A stretch of DNA of 7,163 bases from Comamonadaceae bacterium (GTDB lineage Bacteria; Pseudomonadota; Gammaproteobacteria; Burkholderiales; Burkholderiaceae_C), in NCBI GenBank assembly GCA_947374105.1, contig CANCAO010000080.1:1-7163 (forward strand), read 5' to 3'. A program made the position numbers and the translations under genes. Shown one piece after another: positions 1 through 5,871 of the stretch. Every line of letters begins with the position of its first letter. Positions within the stretch are counted from its first letter, which is position 1. The notes beneath the pieces were generated by a model that saw only the letters and a program-made list of their open reading frames with translations, made no database searches and was not told the origin of the DNA.

Positions 1-275
1 AGTTTTTTAACCTCAGCCAGCTCCGTCATGGACGTGGGGCACACATCGGGACATTGGGTGTAGCCAAAGAACAGCACCACGACTTTGCCTGCGAAGTCTT
101 TGAGGCTGCGAGGCTTGCCGTTGTGATCAGTCAGGGCGAAGTCTTTGGCGTAGTCGGCACCGGTGACGTCGATAGCGGTGAACTGTGGCTTGTCTCCGGA
201 GCAAGCGGCCAATAGGGCTGCAGAGCTTATAAATAGTGCATAAGCCGCTATTAATTTAAGAGTATTTCGTTTCAT
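1..275 (-). CDS. SCO1/SenC family copper chaperone lipoprotein, N-terminal part (cut by window edge)
   Basis: The first 91 residues are present and the C-terminus lies beyond base 1. The ATG at 275 begins a lipoprotein signal peptide: a KR-containing N-terminus, a hydrophobic stretch at about 6-24, and a lipobox LAAC with the lipidated cysteine at residue 25. The mature part opens with the usual SCO fold start (FALTDHNGKPRSLKDFAGK) and reaches the copper-binding motif CPDVC, Cys75 and Cys79, followed by PTSM. The family delivers copper to, or reduces the cysteines of, the CuA centre of oxidase subunit II on the periplasmic side. The second copper ligand region, a histidine in the C-terminal half, is not in the window. 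The start lies 9 bases after the ctaB stop with no clear Shine-Dalgarno, so it is probably the next gene of the ctaB transcript. The family assignment is secure; full length and integrity cannot be judged. Confidence 0.93.
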   Translation of the reverse strand, partial: MKRNTLKLIAAYALFISSAALLAACSGDKPQFTAIDVTGADYAKDFALTDHNGKPRSLKDFAGKVVVLFFGYTQCPDVCPTSMTELAEVKK

Positions 276-284
276 CGTGGATGA

Positions 285-1181
285 TTAAAAAAGGTAGTGA
301 TCCAGCAGCAGCGCCGCAAACAACAGGCTGAGGTGAATCAGGGAAAAACGGAAAGTTTGACGGGCGAGTTCATCGGAGTAATTGCGAAACAATCGCCAGG
401 CGTAAGCCACAAAACCAGCGTTGAGCAGTACCGCTGCCGCCAAGTAGAACCAAGAGTTCATGCCGTAGATAAACGGAAGCAAACAGGCAGCAAACAAAAT
501 CAGAGTGTAGAGCAGAATTTGCAGGCGCGTGAACGCATTACCGTGCGTGACAGGCAACATGGGCAGGCCTGACTTGCGGTAGTCCTCCACACGGTACAAG
601 GCCAAGGCCCAGAAGTGCGGCGGTGTCCACAGGAAAATGATGAGAAAGAGAATGAGTGCCTGCGGCCCCACGTCACCCGTCATGGCAGCCCAGCCCAGCA
701 CGGGCGGCATGGCCCCGGATGCGCCGCCGATGACAATGTTTTGCGGCGTCAGCGGCTTGAGGATGACGGTGTAGATGACCGCGTAGCCGACAAAGGTGGC
801 AAAGGTGAGCCACATAGTCAGGGGGTTGACCCACACGTACAAGACCACGGAGCCCGCCACGCACAGAGCGGCTGAAAAAAGCAGGGTTTGCGCGTCACCC
901 AGTTCGCCCTTGGCGGTGGCACGCCAAGCGGTACGCTTCATTTTGGCGTCGATGCCTTTTTCAACAATGCAATTGAAGGCCGCTGCCGCACCCGCCACCA
1001 GCCAGATGCCCGCACAAGCAATCAGGCCCAGACGTACATCGTCCAGCGTGGGTAAACCGGGCACCGCCAGCACCATGCCGATAAGGGCGCAGAACACAAT
1101 AAGTTGCACCACGCGTGGTTTGGTCAGCGCGTAAAACTGGCTGAACACGGATTGCGATGGGGAGGCAATAGAGGCACTCAT
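285..1181 (-). CDS. ctaB: Heme O synthase (protoheme IX farnesyltransferase), CtaB/COX10
   Basis: This 298-residue UbiA-superfamily membrane prenyltransferase adds a farnesyl group to the 2-vinyl side chain of heme B to make heme O, the precursor of heme A. Hydrophobic segments run through the whole protein, consistent with about nine spans. The first prenyl-diphosphate/Mg site is at residues 70-84 ([15 protein letters not shown], with Asn70, Glu74, Asp78). A conserved [14 protein letters not shown] block is at 151-164, [10 protein letters not shown] at 186-195, and the second aspartate region [12 protein letters not shown] at 199-210. The first motif has Glu74 where many family members have Asp. 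The ATG at 1181 was chosen because it gives the family N-terminus ([15 protein letters not shown]) and overlaps the ctaA stop as ATGA, which points to translational coupling. The open frame continues upstream to 1364, but that part lies inside ctaA and looks non-coding. The length is normal for the family. Confidence 0.97.
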   Translation of the reverse strand: MSASIASPSQSVFSQFYALTKPRVVQLIVFCALIGMVLAVPGLPTLDDVRLGLIACAGIWLVAGAAAAFNCIVEKGIDAKMKRTAWRATAKGELGDAQTLLFSAALCVAGSVVLYVWVNPLTMWLTFATFVGYAVIYTVILKPLTPQNIVIGGASGAMPPVLGWAAMTGDVGPQALILFLIIFLWTPPHFWALALYRVEDYRKSGLPMLPVTHGNAFTRLQILLYTLILFAACLLPFIYGMNSWFYLAAAVLLNAGFVAYAWRLFRNYSDELARQTFRFSLIHLSLLFAALLLDHYLF

Positions 1182-2335
1182 GAGCGAAGTTTCTGTACAA
1201 ATTTGAAGGAGGCCATAGACCACGTTAACACGATGACCAAGGCCGCTGCGCCCCCGGTGTGTAGCACGGCGGTGAACAGGGGCCAGTCCAGCACGACGTT
1301 GCTCAGTCCAGTCAAGAACTGTAGGCCCGTCAGCGCGACGAGCCAGTGCGCGGGCTTGCGCCAAGCAGGCTGCCTCTGCATGCGCCAGGCCAGCACGACC
1401 AGTAGCGTGATGACGAGGTAGGCCATGAGGCGGTGGGTGTAGTGGATGGCGGTAAGTGCCGCAAAGTCGATGGGCAGGCCCTGCGGCGTTAAGCCCAATT
1501 CACGCCACAGCGTAAAACCCTGCGCAAAATTCATCGCAGGCCAAACGCTGTTTTGACACAGCGGGAAGTCGGTGCAGGCCAGTACCGCGTAGTTGGTGCT
1601 AACCCAGCCGCCCACGGCGATTTGCGCGACAAGCAGGGCCAAACTGAACGCCATCAGCGCACGTAAGCCTTGGTCTTGAAAGCTACTGGGGGTAACACTG
1701 TTTTCTTTAGTGCCTGACTGCGTGTACCGCACAGCCTGCACACAAAGCAAGGCCAACAGAAAGAGTCCGCCCAACAGGTGCAGCGTGACGATGGCGGGAA
1801 AGAGCTTCATGGTAACGGTGAGTGCACCAAACGCCCCCTGTACACAAACCCAAACAAGCGTTGCCGTAGGCCACCAAGGGTTGAGCGTTTTAGACTCCGG
1901 CTTGCACAGCCGCGCCCACCATGTGGCCGCAGCCAAAACGAGAATCAATACGCCCACGCTGGTGGCGAGGTAACGGTGAATCATCTCGACCCAAGCTTTG
2001 CCGTGCGTGACCGGGCCACTGGGCAGCACGGCTTGCGCCGCTGTGATGTGGGCCTGCGCGCCAACCGGACTGCTGTGGCCGTAGCAGCCGGGCCAGTCGG
2101 GGCAACCTAGGCCCGAATCGGTGAGGCGGGTGAAAGAACCGAACAGCACCAAGTCAAAAGTTAAAAACAAAGTGATCAAAGTGAGCGCGTGTAGACGTCG
2201 CTGAGTACTGCTGACCGGCCCCTTCGCATCACGATGACGCAACCAGACCCAGACCAGTGGGCCAATGGCCAAGGTCAACCCCAGGAGCATCAGGCTCAGC
2301 AGGGGAGACAGGTTATACAACTCGAGCGTGTTCAT
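1178..2335 (-). CDS. ctaA: Heme A synthase, CtaA/COX15
   Basis: This 385-residue polytopic membrane protein oxidises the C8 methyl of heme O to a formyl group, giving heme A for the aa3 oxidase. The conserved histidines expected as heme ligands are visible in two halves: His120 (EMIHRYLA) and His186 (TLHLLGG) in the first, His298/His301 ([11 protein letters not shown]) and His359 (VLHTGGAA) in the second. The COX15 signature [15 protein letters not shown] sits at 70-84. Two cysteine pairs are present, Cys78/Cys84 and Cys254/Cys260 (ACTDFPLC), at equivalent places in the two halves; such pairs mark the disulfide-bearing CtaA classes. The ATG at 2335 ([10 protein letters not shown]) was chosen because the 45-residue extension to 2470 overlaps the preceding gene and resembles no family N-terminus. 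No clear Shine-Dalgarno precedes it in the 49-base gap. The last codons overlap the start of ctaB by four bases. Confidence 0.97.
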   Translation of the reverse strand: MNTLELYNLSPLLSLMLLGLTLAIGPLVWVWLRHRDAKGPVSSTQRRLHALTLITLFLTFDLVLFGSFTRLTDSGLGCPDWPGCYGHSSPVGAQAHITAAQAVLPSGPVTHGKAWVEMIHRYLATSVGVLILVLAAATWWARLCKPESKTLNPWWPTATLVWVCVQGAFGALTVTMKLFPAIVTLHLLGGLFLLALLCVQAVRYTQSGTKENSVTPSSFQDQGLRALMAFSLALLVAQIAVGGWVSTNYAVLACTDFPLCQNSVWPAMNFAQGFTLWRELGLTPQGLPIDFAALTAIHYTHRLMAYLVITLLVVLAWRMQRQPAWRKPAHWLVALTGLQFLTGLSNVVLDWPLFTAVLHTGGAAALVIVLTWSMASFKFVQKLRS

Positions 2336-2384
2336 GCTACTTGTGGTGAGTCTTGAGGAGGGCTTGGCTTGGTTTGGATGGGTT

Positions 2385-3122
2385 TCAGCGACCCGCCGGA
2401 TCCCAGGAGGCTGAGGCGCGCAATAGGCGCTCCAGATCGCGCTTGGCTTTGGCGGCAGAGGCAAGGTCAAGCTGGGCGGGGAAGCGCATCATCCAGTTGC
2501 CCATGGGATCAACCACATAAAGATGTTCGGCCAGCACATGGCCAGTTGCTGGCTCTAGCCATTGCGTCAGCTGAGCTTGCGGTACGCGCAACACGGTCGC
2601 ACCGCTCAAACCCTCTTGTAGCGCGGCAGGTAGAGTTTGTGCATCGGTGACGAACCAGACACGGTCCACGCGCTCTTTCTCTTTGCCCAAACTCTCGCGC
2701 AATTGGCGTTGCAGGTAGAGCTGCTGTTCGCACGTTGCGCCACAAGCACCGCTGCCGACACTGACCAAGAGCCACTGGCCCTTGAGCGTGCTCAGGGCAA
2801 CGGGCTGGCCATCCAGGGTCGTTGCAGTCAACGCCGGAACAGAGCGCTGCGGCTGGATGAGTTCCCCAAAATTACGACGTGCATCGGGGCGCACGACGTA
2901 GTAGGTGAAGTAAGAAGCGATCACGGGCGCGGCACACACCAGCATGAGCAGAACCAGCCGCCAGCGTCCTTGAACGACACGCGCTGCGTTGTCGGCCATG
3001 GACTGCTCGGGTGCGGGCAGACTGTGCACAGTCAGGCCCAGGGGATGATCCTGACTGGCTTTCGCGACGGTGTCACGGGTGTTTGGATGCAATGAATCGT
3101 TTAACAAGTTGAAACCAGACAT
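2385..3122 (-). CDS. Membrane-anchored thioredoxin-fold protein with SCO-like CxxxC, probable oxidase assembly factor
   Basis: The predicted protein has 245 residues, with a short cytoplasmic N-terminus, one membrane span at about 55-76, and a periplasmic domain. That domain reads like a thioredoxin/SCO fold: LDGQPVALSTLKGQWLLVSV at 103-122, a CGATC motif with Cys127 and Cys131, a predicted helix (EQQLYLQRQLRE), then EHLYVVDPMGNWMMRFP at 199-215, which resembles the Y-x-VDP-x-G strand of SCO proteins. His195 and His200 lie near that strand, but their spacing does not exactly match the SCO histidine ligand. I recall similar proteins in the same place, between SURF1 and COX15, in related Burkholderiales, usually named only as hypothetical. 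A role in copper or thiol chemistry for the oxidase is inference. The start is uncertain. The ATG at 3122 overlaps SURF1 by about 50 bases. The internal ATG at 2999 would drop the segment PLGLTVHSLP, which appears to be conserved, so the longer form is preferred. Confidence 0.85.
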   Translation of the reverse strand: MSGFNLLNDSLHPNTRDTVAKASQDHPLGLTVHSLPAPEQSMADNAARVVQGRWRLVLLMLVCAAPVIASYFTYYVVRPDARRNFGELIQPQRSVPALTATTLDGQPVALSTLKGQWLLVSVGSGACGATCEQQLYLQRQLRESLGKEKERVDRVWFVTDAQTLPAALQEGLSGATVLRVPQAQLTQWLEPATGHVLAEHLYVVDPMGNWMMRFPAQLDLASAAKAKRDLERLLRASASWDPAGR

Positions 3123-3813
3123 AAAGAAGTGTGATCAGGGCACTTAGACAAAACCATTGAAACGCGTAGCCATAGTGCTTATCGATACCGTTGGCGGGCT
3201 GAGGCCACTCACGCAGCAGTCCTTCGCTGGGCGCACCCTGCTGTTGGATGGACAGCTGCAGCAATTTCAAATTCGTTTCCGTCTTGAATTGCGCCCAGTC
3301 GAGATTTTGCCGGATCGCGCCGCCCTGGGTCTCACCCATCTCGTATAACTTGGCTGGGGGCGGGGCAATGCGCCCAGCCACCGTGACAACGCCCACAGGG
3401 TTCTCAATCGGCGGCAGCGCAGCGCGATCGATGAAGTTGCGGGCCACCCAGCCGCGCTGCACCAAAACGACCTCCGCGTGGCCTTCCAATTGCAGAGGCG
3501 TCAACACATAAAAGCCCGGCTTGGAATTCATCTGGCGGTTATCCAAGAACACGGTTTTGTCCGCTAACCAATGGCCGCGCACCTCGATATGGCGATGAAT
3601 CAGTTCGTCGCCGTTGGTTCCCTCCCGTAGCGCACTGCCCAACAGCACGGGTTGGTGCCCGCGCAATTCAACACTGGACTGGAAACGCTCCTTTTCAGCC
3701 GCACGCGATAACTGCCAACGCCCCAAGAACAACGTAACACCTACCGCCAGCAAGGCAGCAAGGGTTAGCAGCCAGAAGCGTCTGCTCGGTCGAGGCTTGC
3801 TGACGTTTGTCAC
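3073..3813 (-). CDS. SURF1 family cytochrome oxidase biogenesis protein
   Basis: This is a SURF1/Shy1-type inner-membrane protein, a heme A binding factor that helps install heme A in subunit I. Counting from the GTG at 3813 (246 residues), the first span is at about 13-31 and runs into the family signature LGRWQLSRAAEKE. A large periplasmic domain follows, with FLDNRQMNSKPGFYVLTP and LVQRGWV. The second span is at about 217-234 and is preceded by HYGYAFQWF, whose histidine is one expected for heme binding. Length and architecture are typical. The start is ambiguous: GTG at 3813 or TTG at 3825 are both in frame, no ATG is available, and neither has a clear Shine-Dalgarno. GTG was chosen as the more usual codon and because family N-termini are short. 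The gene is head-to-head with the DUF2909 gene and overlaps the next gene of its own unit by about 50 bases. Confidence 0.94.
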   Translation of the reverse strand: MTNVSKPRPSRRFWLLTLAALLAVGVTLFLGRWQLSRAAEKERFQSSVELRGHQPVLLGSALREGTNGDELIHRHIEVRGHWLADKTVFLDNRQMNSKPGFYVLTPLQLEGHAEVVLVQRGWVARNFIDRAALPPIENPVGVVTVAGRIAPPPAKLYEMGETQGGAIRQNLDWAQFKTETNLKLLQLSIQQQGAPSEGLLREWPQPANGIDKHYGYAFQWFCLSALITLLYVWFQLVKRFIASKHP

Positions 3814-3815
3814 GC

Positions 3816-3821
3816 GATAAT
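3816..3821 (+). promoter_or_regulatory. Candidate -10 element (GATAAT) for the DUF2909 gene
   Basis: GATAAT matches the sigma-70 -10 consensus at five of six positions. It ends seven bases before the ATG at 3829, so a transcript from it would begin at or next to the start codon, giving an essentially leaderless mRNA. This fits the absence of any Shine-Dalgarno before that ATG. No convincing -35 was found at the usual spacing; TTGCTG at 3797-3802 is only 13 bases away. The assignment is tentative, since short AT-rich hexamers occur by chance. Confidence 0.3.
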
Positions 3822-3828
3822 CCAATTC

Positions 3829-4050
3829 ATGAACTATTTGATCCTACTTGCCTTCGTGGCCATCTTTATCAGCCTGGGTTCGGCCCTTTACTTCATGATG
3901 AGTAATGGTCGCAACGGCAAACCCAAAACCAGTCACATGGCCCGCGCCCTGATGTTTCGCGTCGGCTTTTCCATCGTGCTGTTTTTGTGTATCCTGCTGG
4001 CCTGGAAGCTGGGTTACATTCAGCCGACAGGCATACCCGCCGGGAAATAA
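3829..4050 (+). CDS. DUF2909 family twin-transmembrane protein
   Basis: This is a 73-residue protein, the only gene on the plus strand. It has two hydrophobic spans, at about 2-24 and 44-62, joined by a short polar and basic loop (SNGRNGKPKTSHMAR), and a conserved-looking tail YIQPTGIPAG at 63-72. The pattern and the tail match my recollection of DUF2909, a family of small inner-membrane proteins found next to oxidase genes in betaproteobacteria and some other proteobacteria. Its molecular function is not established; a link to oxidase assembly or stability is inferred only from position. Its ATG lies 15 bases from the likely SURF1 GTG start (3 bases from the alternative TTG), on the opposite strand. 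It ends just before a hairpin terminator shared with the convergent subunit III gene. Confidence 0.88.
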   Translation: MNYLILLAFVAIFISLGSALYFMMSNGRNGKPKTSHMARALMFRVGFSIVLFLCILLAWKLGYIQPTGIPAGK

Positions 4051-4063
4051 ATCGCCCTACCCT

Positions 4064-4097
4064 AAAAACAAAAGCCGCTGAATGCGGCTTTTGTTTT
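4064..4097. terminator. Bidirectional intrinsic terminator between DUF2909 and subunit III
   Basis: A perfect 14-bp inverted repeat (4065-4078 with 4084-4097) encloses a 5-base loop, TGAAT. The core GCCGC/GCGGC is GC-rich and both outer arms are A/T tracts, so each strand reads as a GC stem followed by a run of U broken by one G (TTTTGTTTT). It lies 14 bases after the DUF2909 stop and about 35 bases after the subunit III stop. It therefore fits as the shared end of two convergent transcripts. Confidence 0.93.
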
Positions 4098-4132
4098 GGG
4101 GAACGCCATGCTCCCGCTCAGTAACCGGACGT

Positions 4133-5014
4133 TTAGAGCCAGTAAACCAAAATATACAAGCCAAGCCAAACAACGTCCACGAAGTGCCAGTACCAAGCAG
4201 CGCCTTCAAAGCCAAAATGACGTTCTACAGTGAAATGTCCTTTTTGCAAACGCAAGGTGATAAACAGCAGCATCAACATGCCGACGAACACGTGGAAGCC
4301 ATGAAAACCGGTCAACATGAAAAAGGTAGAGCCATAAACACCTGAACTCAGCTTAAGGTTCATTTCACTATAAGCATGAGCGTACTCATATCCCTGTACA
4401 AACAGGAAAACCACACCCAAGGCCACCGTCATCCACATGAATGCAATAGTCTTCTTACGCTCACCGAGCTGCAAAGCGTGGTGGGCAATAGTCAGCGTAA
4501 CGCCAGACGACAGCAGCAACGCCGTGTTAATGGTGGGTAACCAAAACGGAGTCATGGTCTGAAAGGGTTCAATAGTGCCTGCCGGAGAGCCAGTAGCACC
4601 CGCTGCCAAGGTAGGCCAAACAGCTTTGAAATCGGGCCAGAGCAATGCATTGTCCAGACTTCCCAGTGCGGGCAACGAGTGACCGCGCGCCCACCACAGG
4701 GCAGTAAAGAAAGCGCCGAAGAACATGACTTCGGAAAAGATGAACCAAGTCATGCTCCAGCGGAAAGACAAGTCAATTTTGTGGCCGTACTGACCACCTT
4801 CACTCTCGGCAACCGCTTGGCTGAACCACTGGTACAACACACCCAACCACAAGGCCATACCAAACATAAGACTGTACTTGCCCCAATCAGCACCATTGAT
4901 CCATTGGGCAGCGCCAAAGAACAGAAAGAACAAACCCAGAGCCGCGAAGGCAGGGTGACGTGAAGGGGCGGGGATAAAGTAATACGGGGTTGTTCCGTGG
5001 GTTGTTGAACTCAT
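4133..5014 (-). CDS. ctaE: Cytochrome c oxidase subunit III (CoxC/CtaE)
   Basis: This complete 293-residue polytopic inner-membrane subunit of the aa3 oxidase contributes no redox centre but stabilises subunit I and its proton uptake. Family landmarks are present: HPAFAALGLFFLFFGAAQW in the first span at 20-38, RWSMTWFIFSEVMFFGAFF at 85-103 with the conserved Glu95, VQGYEYAHAY at 206-215, GFHGFHVFVG at 236-245, and the C-terminal signature HFGFEGAAWYWHFVDVVW at 266-283. Seven spans are expected. The loop at about 111-156 (between RGHSLPAL and TMTPFWLP) is a proline- and glycine-rich insertion of the type seen in bacterial forms. The ATG at 5014 has a GGAG five bases upstream, and the N-terminus MSSTTHGTTPYYFIPAPS is typical of the family in this group. 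It is the last gene of its unit and is followed by the terminator. Confidence 0.98.
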   Translation of the reverse strand: MSSTTHGTTPYYFIPAPSRHPAFAALGLFFLFFGAAQWINGADWGKYSLMFGMALWLGVLYQWFSQAVAESEGGQYGHKIDLSFRWSMTWFIFSEVMFFGAFFTALWWARGHSLPALGSLDNALLWPDFKAVWPTLAAGATGSPAGTIEPFQTMTPFWLPTINTALLLSSGVTLTIAHHALQLGERKKTIAFMWMTVALGVVFLFVQGYEYAHAYSEMNLKLSSGVYGSTFFMLTGFHGFHVFVGMLMLLFITLRLQKGHFTVERHFGFEGAAWYWHFVDVVWLGLYILVYWL

Positions 5015-5019
5015 AGCAG

Positions 5020-5023
5020 CTCC
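5020..5023 (-). promoter_or_regulatory. Ribosome binding site of subunit III
   Basis: On the minus strand the bases read GGAG, then five bases, then the ATG at 5014. This is the clearest Shine-Dalgarno in the window and fixes the subunit III start. It sits in the 55-base gap after DUF2970. The rest of that gap is AT-rich, with two copies of AGTTTA but no convincing promoter. Confidence 0.7.
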
Positions 5024-5061
5024 ATTTTTCCTAATCTAAACTTTTTAAACTCTCTAGGGAT

Positions 5062-5082
5062 CGTTGGCTTCAGTGAGCCACG
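5062..5082 (-). other. Imperfect hairpin around the DUF2970 stop codon
   Basis: The bases CGTTGGCT and AGCCACG can pair with one bulged T around a 6-base loop, forming a 7-bp stem that contains the DUF2970 TGA stop. No T-run follows it in the direction of transcription, so it is not a normal intrinsic terminator. It could slow mRNA decay or separate expression of the upstream genes from subunit III, or be chance. Confidence 0.3.
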
Positions 5083-5252
5083 ACCCAGTTCACCAAAACA
5101 ATCAGACCGACTACAAACAGCGCAATCGCAACAAAGCCGACCGCAATGATGTGCAAGGGACTGGTTTGTGCAATGTCTTTGTCAAATTCAGAGGCTTTTC
5201 TCACACCCAAGAACGACCAAGCCACGGCTAAAACGGTACGCCAAATACTCAT
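5070..5252 (-). CDS. DUF2970 family small membrane protein
   Basis: This 60-residue protein has an N-terminal amphipathic part with the conserved-looking motif AWSFLGVRK at 11-19, a polar linker with acidic residues (SEFDKDIAQ), the motif PLHIIAVG at 32-39, and one hydrophobic span at about 34-57. This matches DUF2970 as I recall it, a short family found between the Cox11 and subunit III genes of betaproteobacterial oxidase operons. Its function is unknown; a role in oxidase assembly is suggested only by its constant position. The ATG at 5252 overlaps the Cox11 stop as ATGA, which implies coupled translation, and a purine-rich GGGGTGGGAG precedes it. One predicted span and no cysteines make a direct metal-delivery role unlikely. 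Confidence 0.9.
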   Translation of the reverse strand: MSIWRTVLAVAWSFLGVRKASEFDKDIAQTSPLHIIAVGFVAIALFVVGLIVLVNWVVAH

Positions 5253-5869
5253 ACTCCCACCCCAGTCGAAATAGGAGACGCCACGTCATCAGGTATTGCA
5301 GCCGAAGTGGCACTTGGTGCGGGTGGTGTTTTACTACCCACTTCAAAGAATGTGTAGGACAGTGTGATAGTAGCCACGTCTTTAGACAGCTTCGGATCAA
5401 TCACAAACACCACGGGCCAGCTTTTCTTCTCACCCGGCTCCAGTGTGTACTGGTTAAAGCAAAAACACTCCAGCTTGTTGAAATGAGTGGACGCCTGGTG
5501 CGGTGCATAGCTAGGAATCGCTTGAGCCGACATTCGACGGTCTTGCGTGTTCTGGAACTCGTACATAACCGTGGTCATTTCACCTGGGTGTACCTTGACC
5601 GAGCGCAGGGCAGGCTGGAAGCTCCAAGGACCGCGCGCGTTGGCATCAAACTCTACAGTGATGGTGCGGCTGGTGTCCACTTGGGTGTTGGCAGGCATCG
5701 TGGCCTTGACACCCGGAATGTCACGCTCGCCCAGAGCCAAAATGTTGATGCCCGTAACTTCGCAAATAGTCTTGTAGATGGGAATCAGCGCGTAGCCGAA
5801 GGCAAACATGCCCACAGCCACGATGCCGAGCTTACGCATCATTTTGAGATTTTCGCGACTCAGACTCAT
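5249..5869 (-). CDS. ctaG: Cytochrome c oxidase assembly protein CtaG/Cox11
   Basis: This 206-residue copper chaperone supplies CuB of subunit I. It has a short cytoplasmic N-terminus, one membrane span at about 13-33, then a periplasmic immunoglobulin-like domain. The start of that domain carries IPIYKTICEVTG with Cys36 close to the membrane. The copper-binding CFCF motif gives Cys135 and Cys137, preceded by HFNKLE, and the domain ends with TLSYTFFEV at 169-177. The three cysteines are those expected for Cox11. After about residue 180 there is a Pro/Ala/Ser-rich tail to the C-terminus, probably disordered, where family members often stop earlier. The ATG at 5869 lies two bases after the stop of the small upstream gene, and the last four bases overlap the DUF2970 start. 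No strong Shine-Dalgarno is visible, so reinitiation from the upstream gene is likely. Confidence 0.97.
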   Translation of the reverse strand: MSLSRENLKMMRKLGIVAVGMFAFGYALIPIYKTICEVTGINILALGERDIPGVKATMPANTQVDTSRTITVEFDANARGPWSFQPALRSVKVHPGEMTTVMYEFQNTQDRRMSAQAIPSYAPHQASTHFNKLECFCFNQYTLEPGEKKSWPVVFVIDPKLSKDVATITLSYTFFEVGSKTPPAPSATSAAIPDDVASPISTGVGV

Positions 5870-5871
5870 GA

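Noticed and set aside
1182..1364. N-terminal extension of CtaB by 61 residues
   Set aside because: The extension lies inside ctaA, is Arg-rich and unlike family N-termini. The ATG at 1181 gives the normal start and an ATGA overlap.
2336..2470. N-terminal extension of CtaA by 45 residues
   Set aside because: Most of it overlaps the end of the SCO-like gene in another frame and resembles no heme A synthase N-terminus. The ATG at 2335 fits the family.
2637..3095. 152-codon plus-strand open frame opposite the SCO-like gene
   Set aside because: It is antisense to a gene with a coherent span and thioredoxin-like domain, and its own product has no coherent features and no ribosome site.
3841..3869. 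Possible minus-strand promoter for SURF1 (TAGGAT with an upstream hexamer)
   Set aside because: The -10 candidate matches only four of six positions, and the hexamer 17 bases upstream (ATAAAG) matches the -35 consensus at only two. A SURF1 promoter is expected in this region, but I cannot place it.
4082..4345. Plus-strand open frame starting in the terminator
   Set aside because: It begins within the hairpin loop and runs antisense to the conserved C-terminus of subunit III. It has no family resemblance.
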